A DNA stretch of 64,000 nucleotides from Methanocella conradii HZ254 (GTDB lineage: Archaea > Halobacteriota > Methanocellia > Methanocellales > Methanocellaceae), in NCBI RefSeq assembly GCF_000251105.1, contig NC_017034.1, positions 372,001-436,000 of the forward strand, in the 5' to 3' direction. Below are positions 33,709-41,518 of the stretch, piece by piece. The number at the start of each line of letters is the position of its first letter. The stretch's first letter is position 1. Under the pieces are notes generated by a model. The model made no database searches. It saw nothing but the letters and a program-made list of their open reading frames with translations, and was not told the origin of the DNA. The position numbers were made by a program, and so were the translations under genes.

Positions 33709-34461
33709 ATGTGCGAATTATTTGGGGTCTGCGCCAATAAAGCCGTGAATATTAATTTCACATGGAGAGGGTTCTACCTGAGGGGTAAATATCAAAAAGA
33801 TGGATGGGGGATCTGTTTTTATGAGGGGAAATCGGCCAAGGTGTTAAAAGAGCCAAAATCCACATTAAAAAGTGATCTTGCAAAATCTTTTCGTGATAAT
33901 AATAACAATATAATAAGTAATATATTTATAAGCCATGTAAGATATGCTACGCAGGGTAAAAATTTACACGAAAATACTCATCCATTTGTGAGAGGGTTGA
34001 ATGGCAGAGAATGGGTTTTTGCGCATAATGGAACGTTATATGGTTATAAGAGCAAACAGCTTAGCTCATATTTACCAGAAGGAAGCACCGACTCAGAGTA
34101 TGCATTCTGCTATCTTCTCGATAATATTAAAAATAGCAAAGATACATGGGAAACGATTATTGAAGTCTCAAATGAGCTATCAGAATTAGGTTGTTTCAAC
34201 TACCTTTTAAGTAATGGGGAAAAATTGTATGCACATGCATCTGGTAATAATCTTCATTATCTACAGAGAAAACCTCCATACGACGATATTATAGCAGAAT
34301 TGGTGGATGAAGATTTTAGGCTATTGCTTGGAGATAAGAAATCAAGGGATGAAAAAGCTGTAATTATAGCTACCAATCCCTTAACAAATGAAAATTGGAT
34401 AAGCATGGAAAAAGGCAGGGTATATGAATTTGAAAATGGAGAATTAAATAGGACATCTTAA
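33709..34461 (+). CDS. Class II glutamine amidotransferase (YafJ-like)
   Basis: A 250-residue Ntn-hydrolase. Cys2 in MCELFGVCAN is the nucleophile after Met removal; HVRYATQG and FAHNGTL are the conserved substrate loops. It contains only the glutaminase domain, so an unknown synthase partner or a peptide amidase role is possible. The sequence is AT-rich with many Asn/Lys, unlike the core genes. From 34462 to 34675 only scraps of frames are seen. Confidence 0.85.
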   Translation: MCELFGVCANKAVNINFTWRGFYLRGKYQKDGWGICFYEGKSAKVLKEPKSTLKSDLAKSFRDNNNNIISNIFISHVRYATQGKNLHENTHPFVRGLNGREWVFAHNGTLYGYKSKQLSSYLPEGSTDSEYAFCYLLDNIKNSKDTWETIIEVSNELSELGCFNYLLSNGEKLYAHASGNNLHYLQRKPPYDDIIAELVDEDFRLLLGDKKSRDEKAVIIATNPLTNENWISMEKGRVYEFENGELNRTS

Positions 34462-34675
34462 TTAAACATCTTAACACCATCGTTTTTATGATATAATTTT
34501 TATTTATTTTGTATTTTCCTTCACTTGCGGGTAAATATTCTGAAAATAGTATTTTCCATAAGCAGTTCTTGGCATCCTAGACTATTATGGCCAATTCACC
34601 TGTCGCCATATGGCTTGATATAAAAGAAGACCATGATGACTGGGCCTGAAGTACAGATAATAGTATTGGATGAGT

Positions 34676-35419
34676 TTATATCAACGATAATAAGGTGTTA
34701 ATAATCTCTTCTATTTCTTTTCTCCCTATTTTTCCATATCTTTTAATAGATGATATCTGTTCAGGTATGCAGGTTAAATGTTGCCGTAAAAAACTTAACT
34801 CTGCTAATTTATCGCCTAAATAGTAGAGATCGATATCTCTTCCGCCATGGTTTGGGTCTAATAATGCGATGATATCTGCATAATCTTTTACAAGTTTACC
34901 TTTCCCCCACTCCACATCATTATAAAGCCCATTTTCGATACGATATTTCCTATCATAAGCCGCCTTTAGCTTGTACAGTAAGAGAAGTGTCCTTTCAGGT
35001 ATCCGAGCATTAGCATTCCTAATTTTTACCTCCCTATACCTATCGTTGATCTCATTAAAGCTTAAAGTCTCTTTTCTTCCTAAAAAATTACATGGATCTG
35101 ATGTGGTAGCGAAGTCGATGACTATCTCGCCGTAATCCGTTCTTTTGGATACTGTGGTACCGTTCTCGTCGGTATGTGGCTGGTATCCTTTTTTAGACGT
35201 TAAATAGTGCTTCAGGCTACTTCTGGTGTCGCTATTGGTCACCAGGTCGATGTCTATGGACTTAAGCGTGTCGTTATAGGCGTAGACGGCCCACCCACCT
35301 ACAAGGAATGTCTTATAGGAGCCCCTCCTTTCTTCTCTCTCATTAACCCACCGCAAGATTGTCTCTAGCTCATCGAGCGATAAGTCAAAAATTCTGGGGT
35401 CCACGCTATAGGGCTGCAT
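34676..35419 (-). CDS. AbiEii-like nucleotidyltransferase
   Basis: About 247 residues. The nucleotidyltransferase motif is KTFLVGGWAVYAY followed by SIDIDLVT, the GG(W)-X9-DxD pattern of AbiEii/DUF1814-type toxins. A C-terminal helical region follows. AbiEii is the toxin half of type IV abortive-infection systems. The ATG at 35419 overlaps the upstream AbiEi-like gene by 14 nt, the standard antitoxin-toxin order. Confidence 0.75.
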   Translation of the reverse strand: MQPYSVDPRIFDLSLDELETILRWVNEREERRGSYKTFLVGGWAVYAYNDTLKSIDIDLVTNSDTRSSLKHYLTSKKGYQPHTDENGTTVSKRTDYGEIVIDFATTSDPCNFLGRKETLSFNEINDRYREVKIRNANARIPERTLLLLYKLKAAYDRKYRIENGLYNDVEWGKGKLVKDYADIIALLDPNHGGRDIDLYYLGDKLAELSFLRQHLTCIPEQISSIKRYGKIGRKEIEEIINTLLSLI

Positions 35420-36419
35420 ACTTTTCAACCATCTTCATAGTAACGTCTTTACCAGCATACCCCAGTCCCGCAATGTCTAACAGTGTTTGGGCAGGGGATA
35501 CAACGGTTACATCTTCAAGCTCTCTTGCCTCTTTGAAGACACCCCTGTCCGGCATATATAGCCTGATAGCCACCCCGTCTTTTGCGATATCCTCGGACAA
35601 TAAGTCGATAAAGCTGTCCATATCCTCTTTTTTTACATATGCATAGGCCGTATCACCCCTGACGGCATAGCCGGTGTATAAGCCGGCCGCGGTATAGCTC
35701 GTGAAGGCGCAATCTATGTTAGCATTTTTCATGACTTGCGAGACGTAACAGGCTGCCTCGAACGCGCTATTTTTATCGACATGGATCTCACGGACGAACA
35801 AGTCCTCAAACGGACGCTCCCAAGCAACACCGTTTAGCAGCTTGTTTACATCCCAAATGGCGATATAGCCGTCTTCCCTTGTAGCGATCCCTTGCGATAG
35901 CAGGGCTTCGATAATCTTATGTGCCCAGCCATATGAGACATTGTTTTTAAGGGCTAGCTGCCTTATCGAAGCAATTTTTTCTTTTAGCAATGAGGATATG
36001 ACAATCCATGACTTCTCAGACGTAAGCTTGACTCCGGCAGAAGGCTTCGCCTCTTCCATTCCTGGTATTTTTGCTCCTGACGGGAGCAGAAGGACATCGA
36101 TGCCCGCTGCCTTAGCTATCGCCTCTTCAAGAGGAGCGGATGTTTTACATACTATCAGAAAATGATAGCTGTGCCTATCGCTACGCTTGCTGATTAAATC
36201 CTTATATAGGTTAATCACGGATACCGCTACCATCGATAGTTTTTTCTTTACCTCGATGACGTATCTTTCCCGGCCATCGTCAATGATCAAATTAGGCCTT
36301 ATACTGATAATGTCATCTTTAATGAGGAAATCCGGATTGTAATGGGCTTTAGGGCTGAGCTTAAGCTTTCGCCATAAGAACTCTCTCAGGGACTCATAGA
36401 GTTGCTGGCTCTCAGACAT
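35406..36419 (-). CDS. AbiEi-like antitoxin with nuclease-fold N-terminus
   Basis: 337 residues. The N-terminal 120 residues look like a PD-(D/E)xK restriction-endonuclease-like fold (ISIRPNLIIDDG, then YVIEVKKK with Glu56 and Lys58; the usual PD is PN). A winged helix follows (about 130-185; SIRQLALKNNVSYGWAHKII) and then an AbiEi-type C-terminal domain. First gene of a two-gene operon with the nucleotidyltransferase. A repeat array upstream suggests autorepression. Confidence 0.7.
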   Translation of the reverse strand: MSESQQLYESLREFLWRKLKLSPKAHYNPDFLIKDDIISIRPNLIIDDGRERYVIEVKKKLSMVAVSVINLYKDLISKRSDRHSYHFLIVCKTSAPLEEAIAKAAGIDVLLLPSGAKIPGMEEAKPSAGVKLTSEKSWIVISSLLKEKIASIRQLALKNNVSYGWAHKIIEALLSQGIATREDGYIAIWDVNKLLNGVAWERPFEDLFVREIHVDKNSAFEAACYVSQVMKNANIDCAFTSYTAAGLYTGYAVRGDTAYAYVKKEDMDSFIDLLSEDIAKDGVAIRLYMPDRGVFKEARELEDVTVVSPAQTLLDIAGLGYAGKDVTMKMVEKYAAL

Positions 36420-36434
36420 AGATAATTATCATTA

Positions 36435-36508
36435 ATCAGTGATACTATATAAATGTATCAGTGATATGTATCGTTTTTTAGTGATAATATATGAAGATAT
36501 CAGTGATA
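36435..36508. promoter_or_regulatory. Operator array upstream of the AbiE-like operon
   Basis: Three exact copies of ATCAGTGATA (36435-36444, 36457-36466, 36499-36508) and one degenerate copy (TTTAGTGATA, 36477-36486) are spaced 20-22 bp, about two helical turns. A TATA-like TTTATATAG (minus) sits between the first two. This fits cooperative binding of the winged-helix antitoxin. Confidence 0.65.
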
Positions 36509-36604
36509 ATTTGAGTCCTTTTAGTAGCGCTATAGAGTTATTTATATAGTGAAAATCTAGCTTGTATTATCCTATTAAGCAGTATTAAGGTATTATATCA
36601 TGGT

Positions 36605-37380
36605 AAAACCTTATAGCTGCGCTTTCTTTTTGTGCAAACCTTCGATAAGGGACAGCATCCATACTCCCAATTCGTGTCGCTGCAATGGGCCTCGTCCTCA
36701 TTACACCAATTCCACCAGGATATTTTGGGTACAGCTCTCGAGCCCTTAGCACTACTGCTTTTTTCATATCAGAGGCATGGTAATACTTTTTATTGGCTTC
36801 TGCCTTAACAAATCCCTCCTTAAAATACCCTGATCACCTGTCTATCGGCCGGAATATCGATGCGCTTCCACCCATTTAACTTAACCCCATACTTGTCGAT
36901 TATGAACCTTATTAGCATGCTAGATTTTTTCTGGCCAATCCCTTTAAACTTCAACAGCTTTTAAATGACAGAGGCAGCGTCATTATCGTTTTCCCACAAG
37001 TTTTCATATTTCCCTTATACTTTTTTACGATGAGCTTGCTGTCCTCTATCAGGTATCCTGACATGGATTTATAGAACCGATGTAGTGCCCTGCCATACTT
37101 TTTGCGCTCATGTAGCTGACGAGCTCCCTTTTCTTCATTTTGCTAATTTTGTACACATCTAAATGGCCCATCCTTTTTTGAGCTCGTATGGCGCCTCCAT
37201 CGCCTGCTCCCATGGTATGCTCTGGTCAAGAACGGCTGCGAATAAAAGAGCGTTTGGATCTGAAGCTAATAGTTCCCGGGATTCCTCGCTTAGCTCGTAC
37301 CAGTTTTTAAAATAGCATGGCTTTCTCTTTCTGCCAATGGCAGGATGAGGATACGCTTTGAGCATGGTGCGTATTAACAA
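36605..37380 (-). pseudogene. Decayed HhH-GPD DNA glycosylase gene
   Basis: Read from 37380 downward, protein segments in several frames line up as one gene: DPNALLFAAVLDQSIPWEQA, VYKISKMKKRELVSYM, then a helix-hairpin-helix-like LLKFKGIGQKKSSMLIRFII, IDIPADRQVIRVF, and a Cys-rich C-terminus WCNEDEAHCSDTNWEYGCC. At least four frameshifts or stops break it. The order matches endonuclease III-like glycosylases with an iron-sulfur tail. The 36509-36604 and 37381-37647 stretches hold only promoters. Confidence 0.6.
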
Positions 37381-37647
37381 TTTAGGCCTTTTGTTACTAT
37401 AAACGATAGATTATGGATACAAGGCTAATATATTAACAAATGTTAGATATTACTAAAAAATGAGCATGACCTAATAGAGAATAATTATCTAGCTAATACT
37501 TTAGCCATATTATTGATTGTATTATATTTTATTACATCAAAATAGATTCAGTATAAACAATTATATATGTTATATAACAATATACAATGCATTGTATTAC
37601 AATTGATTGGTTAAAAATCGGTTCAACATGATTTGAGGAGGCCAATA

Positions 37648-38819
37648 ATGCCAGAACAAACCATTACCTGTCCATATTGTAATAACAACTTTCCATTGGA
37701 TAAGGCGCTTTCTCACCAGATACGCCAGCAACTTGACCAAGAGCTTCGTTTAGAGTACAATTCTAGGCTTGCCGATGAAAAGCAAAAGATCTTAGAACAA
37801 ATATCCAAGGAAATACAAGAAAAAAATAATATGGAAATTAAAGCCCTTCGGGATGAACTGGAAGAGAAGAGTAGGATGCTCGATGAAGCCAGAAATAACG
37901 AGTTGGAGTTCAGGAAAAAGCAGCGTGAGGTAGAGGATAAAGAGAAGAACCTTGAGCTAGAGATAGCCCGCCGTATAGATGAAGAGCGTAAAAGGATAGT
38001 CGAGAAGTCCAGCAGAAAAATGCGGACCAGTACGAATTAAAGCTGGCGGAGCGCGAGAAGACTATATCTGATCTATCGAAACAGATTGAAGAGCTAAAAA
38101 GGAAGGCCGAGCAAGGCTCCCAGCAGCAGGGCGAAGTGCTTGAGCTTAAGCTGGAGGAAATCCTTCGCAGCGCCTTCCCATACGATATAATTGAGCCTGT
38201 GGGGAAGGGACGCAAGGGAGGGGATGTAATCCAGCACGTGCACAGCTTATCAGGGGAGGACTGCGGGGCTATCCTATGGGAGGCAAAACGGGCGAAGGCC
38301 TGGAGCGATGGATGGGTGAGCAAACTCAAGCAGGACCGGGCAGAGGCGGGCGCATGCATCGGGATTATCGTATCCACGGTATTACCCAATGGATATGAGA
38401 GGTTCTGTAGCTATGATGGCATCTGGGTGACAGATATTCACTCTGTCGTGGGCCTTGCCACTGCTCTCAGGGCGGGGCTTCTTGAAGTAGAAAACACTAA
38501 ACGGGCGTCTGTTTGTAAGAACGAGAAGATGGAGATGCTATTCCAGTATCCCCAGGGGCCGCAGTTCCGGCAGCGTGTTGAGGCAGCAGTTGATGCTTAT
38601 CTAGAAATGAAGCAAGAGCTGGAATCTGAAAAAGCCATGATGGCCCGGCGCTGGGCAAAGCGAGATAAGATGATAGAGCATGCCATCAATGGAATAGCAG
38701 GCATGTATGGTGAGATGCAAGGTATTATAGGCTTATCTATCCCCGAGCTTGAGAAAATTGAGGCTAAGGCGCTAGCACCAGCAACAGATGAAGACTCGAG
38801 CGAGTCAAAGGAGCATTGA
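37648..38819 (+). pseudogene. DUF2130 coiled-coil protein gene with one frameshift
   Basis: The ATG at 37648 has GAGGAGG upstream. The product begins with a zinc-ribbon-like CPYCNNNFP, then a long coiled coil (about residues 25-160), then the DUF2130 domain (FPYDIIEPVGKGRKGGDVIQ, AILWEAKRAKAWSDGW). A one-base loss near 38008 shifts the frame inside the coiled coil; the first part stops at 38040 and the rest continues cleanly to 38819. Combined length (about 390) is normal. Either a recent pseudogene or a sequence error. Confidence 0.75.
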
Positions 38820-38859
38820 TTTTCGGGGGTATGATGGACACATCTGTGAAAGAATATAA

Positions 38860-39081
38860 ATGGGTGGACATACAGGAAAAAAAGCGAGGGATGAGACCAG
38901 AGCAGTATCTGCCAGCCCTGCTAGTGGCAAGCTAAAAGTTGAGATAGCTTTGAAGAGAGAAGCCGCAAGGATTGTCAGGGAGTATGCTGATATAGAGCCT
39001 GAAGTGATTTGTAAAATATTGCTTATCGATGCTTTGAAGGAGAAGAAAAAGCTGGTTCTGAAGGGAAAAGAGGGTTTTTAA
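38860..39081 (+). pseudogene. 5'-truncated copy of the 27.0-kb small-protein gene
   Basis: The sequence from about 38884 to 39095 aligns with 27206-27425 at high identity (about 88% by eye) with a two-codon deletion, and the similarity runs past the stop codon. The helix-turn-helix half is missing. An ATG at 38860 allows a 73-residue product, but it begins with unrelated codons. Confidence 0.6.
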
Positions 39082-39253
39082 ATTTTAACTTTTTTCCAAA
39101 ATTTAAATATTAATTTAAGAATTTTAAAGACGATGCATGGCGAATGATATGAGATTGAATTAAAAATTATATCTTTATATAAATAAAATTCTAAAATTTG
39201 GAGTAACATCTCAATAGTAAATTATTTCAATTATCATAATTAATTTGTTTAAT

Positions 39254-40012
39254 ATGTATGCTTCAAATTATCTGACAGAAGGCGAAGTTTATACTCGCAA
39301 TGATTTACGACGAATATTTAATATTAATGATGCAACAATTAATAATGGTGTTTTTAAGCCTAGAGGATATAAATCAATTTGGCTGTTTATTACTGAGAAA
39401 AAATCTATAGATAGAACCCAATATATTGATTATTTAGAATGCAATACCTTAAGATGGGATGGTCAAACCTCTGGCCGTACTGATAATTGGATTATTGATC
39501 ATAAAAAGAACGATGACGAAATTTTAGTTTTTTATCGAAAAACTAAAAATCAATATAATAATTATGGGTTTAAGTACGAAGGCAAATTTGAATATGAAAG
39601 TTGCTCAAGCCAATATCCTCGCCATTTTATACTAAAAAAAATTGATGATTTAGCATATGTTGATGATGATTTAGAAGCTATAATCGCTGAAGAGACTTAT
39701 ACAGAAGGAGAGAGAACTACAGTATTAGCAAATAAATATGAGCGTAATTCTAAGCTTCGAAAAGAGGCAATAAGAATACATGGCACGACGTGTATGGTAT
39801 GTGGCCTATCATTTGGAAAAGCTTACGGTAAACATGGGGAAGGATATATAGAAGTGCACCATATTAAGCCATTATCCACATATGATGCGCCAGTTGAGAT
39901 AAATCCTAAAACTGATATGGTAGTTTTATGCTCAAATTGCCACAGAATGGTCCATAGATATAAAGAGCGTCCATTAAGCATAGATGAACTAAAGCATTTA
40001 ATTAAAAAATAG
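39254..40012 (+). CDS. HNH endonuclease with modified-base-reader-like N-terminus
   Basis: About 252 residues. The C-terminal HNH domain is complete: CMVCGLSF, YIEVHHIKPLS and VVLCSNCHRMVH, giving the zinc cysteines and the catalytic His pair. The N-terminal 130 residues (YTRNDLRRIFN, LRWDGQTSGRTDNWIIDH, VFYRKTKNQYNNYGF) resemble reader domains fused to HNH nucleases in McrA-like enzymes, though I cannot name it securely. It converges on the methyltransferase operon, next to vsr, and probably belongs to the same restriction island. Confidence 0.78.
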   Translation: MYASNYLTEGEVYTRNDLRRIFNINDATINNGVFKPRGYKSIWLFITEKKSIDRTQYIDYLECNTLRWDGQTSGRTDNWIIDHKKNDDEILVFYRKTKNQYNNYGFKYEGKFEYESCSSQYPRHFILKKIDDLAYVDDDLEAIIAEETYTEGERTTVLANKYERNSKLRKEAIRIHGTTCMVCGLSFGKAYGKHGEGYIEVHHIKPLSTYDAPVEINPKTDMVVLCSNCHRMVHRYKERPLSIDELKHLIKK

Positions 40013-40120
40013 AGCAATTAATATTGATATTATCAATTATATATAATTTATTAATTAATGCTTTGGTCATATATAAAAATATTATTAAATCTAAAATGCT
40101 TATTAAATTTATATATTATA

Positions 40121-40537
40121 TTAATTTTCACTCCTATCTTGGATTTCTCTTAATAATTTATTAACAACCGTAGCCATTTCATTTAAAACCTCATGCTCCC
40201 AAATTCTAATAACCTTCCAGCCCATGTTTTTCAATTCTGTATTAATCCTTTGGTCCCTGAGCATATTTTTCTCAATCTTATCTTGCCAATATTGCCTTGG
40301 AGGTATCATTCCTTTATATTTCCAAAGATATCCATGCCAGAAATCTCCATCAATAAATATTGCTATTTTTTTAGATACAAAGGCTATATCAGGCTTTCCG
40401 GGTATATTATAATGGATACGATACCCTCTTATACCTAATTTCCATAGCTCTTTCCGTAAAATAATTTCTGCTTTTGTGTTTTTTGCCTTGATTTTTGACA
40501 TAATTTTACTTCTTTCGGCTGGGGAAATCCTATCCAT
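40121..40537 (-). CDS. vsr: Very short patch repair (Vsr) endonuclease
   Basis: A 138-residue Vsr-family nuclease that nicks at T:G mismatches left by deamination of 5-methylcytosine. Family motifs are clear: AERSKIMSKIKAKNTKAE at the N-terminus, NIPGKPDIAFVSKKIAIFID and GDFWHGYLW in the core, and WKVIRIWEHE. It is the last gene of the methyltransferase operon, 15 nt after the DUF4420 gene, which fits a repair role for the methylated sites. Confidence 0.93.
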   Translation of the reverse strand: MDRISPAERSKIMSKIKAKNTKAEIILRKELWKLGIRGYRIHYNIPGKPDIAFVSKKIAIFIDGDFWHGYLWKYKGMIPPRQYWQDKIEKNMLRDQRINTELKNMGWKVIRIWEHEVLNEMATVVNKLLREIQDRSEN

Positions 40538-40552
40538 AATACCACATTATAG

Positions 40553-41518
40553 CTAAGTATGCCATTGATTTAGCCAATCGGAAAGCCATGCATGCTCAAC
40601 TGCTATTGAGTTAGTCAAGTCTATCATATAATGTGTTCCAGACACCCCCTCAGGCTCTTCCGATTCGAACCTTGGCACATTTTCTGAGTTATACCACCTT
40701 AGAGAGCGCTCTGCATCGTTGATATTGAATTTTGGCCCTTCCTCGCTAGGGTTTTGCATGTTTGCATGCCTAATTGCATTTTCGATTTTAAAATAGTATT
40801 GTGTCCTCTTAAGCGCTTCTCTGCACTCTGATATTAAAGTACGGAGGCTTACGCCCGAATCATCTTCCTTAAGTAATATTGAGGCTATAAGGATGTCATC
40901 ATTGCCTAGAGAATATACTTGGCTATGGGAGACTGAATGAATCCTATTTGGCTTAGTTGTAGTCTTAACTTCTATACGCTTGCCTTGCATTGAAAAATCG
41001 AAAAGCCGGTTAGATTCTATATGCCAAAAAGGAGCCCAAAAGGCATAGCCTTTGATAGACCTCATCATCAATAGTTCCCCCCAAAGCCCTTGTCGCCTAC
41101 TTTTTATATTTTCATCAGGCTTAATAGCAAATAGCCTAGCTAGGGAATAAAAAAAAGATATTATTTCCTCTGTTCTTATCTCCACATTTTTGCTATGTAT
41201 AATAAAGGCTTCAAGAAGAGTTAAGAATGTATCAATATCCTCTGGCATATCGCTTAGGCATAAAAGCGCATTATATTTTCCTTGCGCTCTTGTGCCATCT
41301 TGGAATAGTAGTAAATATTCCTTGTTTAAACAAAGGGATATGCGCTCTGTATGTAAACTAGGCCAAGTGTTGTTTTCATTGCTTTTTAAAAAAAGGCATG
41401 GCCTACCAGTCTCATCTGAAGCTAAAAAAACATCATTAGCCCCTGGGATAATAATGGCTTTATATTTACTATCTAATTTTGCATTTTTAACTTGATTATA
41501 TAGGCTTATAATGCTCAT
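40553..41518 (-). CDS. PD-(D/E)xK nuclease-like protein (DUF4420)
   Basis: A 321-residue protein of the DUF4420 family. The nuclease-like core is RRQGLWGELLMM followed by RLFDFSMQGKRIEVKTTTK, giving a Glu, Asp and Glu-x-Lys set. In known clusters this family travels with Z1 helicases and MutL/MORC-like ATPases and is the likely DNA-cutting subunit. It overlaps the Z1 gene by 4 nt. Confidence 0.85.
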   Translation of the reverse strand: MSIISLYNQVKNAKLDSKYKAIIIPGANDVFLASDETGRPCLFLKSNENNTWPSLHTERISLCLNKEYLLLFQDGTRAQGKYNALLCLSDMPEDIDTFLTLLEAFIIHSKNVEIRTEEIISFFYSLARLFAIKPDENIKSRRQGLWGELLMMRSIKGYAFWAPFWHIESNRLFDFSMQGKRIEVKTTTKPNRIHSVSHSQVYSLGNDDILIASILLKEDDSGVSLRTLISECREALKRTQYYFKIENAIRHANMQNPSEEGPKFNINDAERSLRWYNSENVPRFESEEPEGVSGTHYMIDLTNSIAVEHAWLSDWLNQWHT

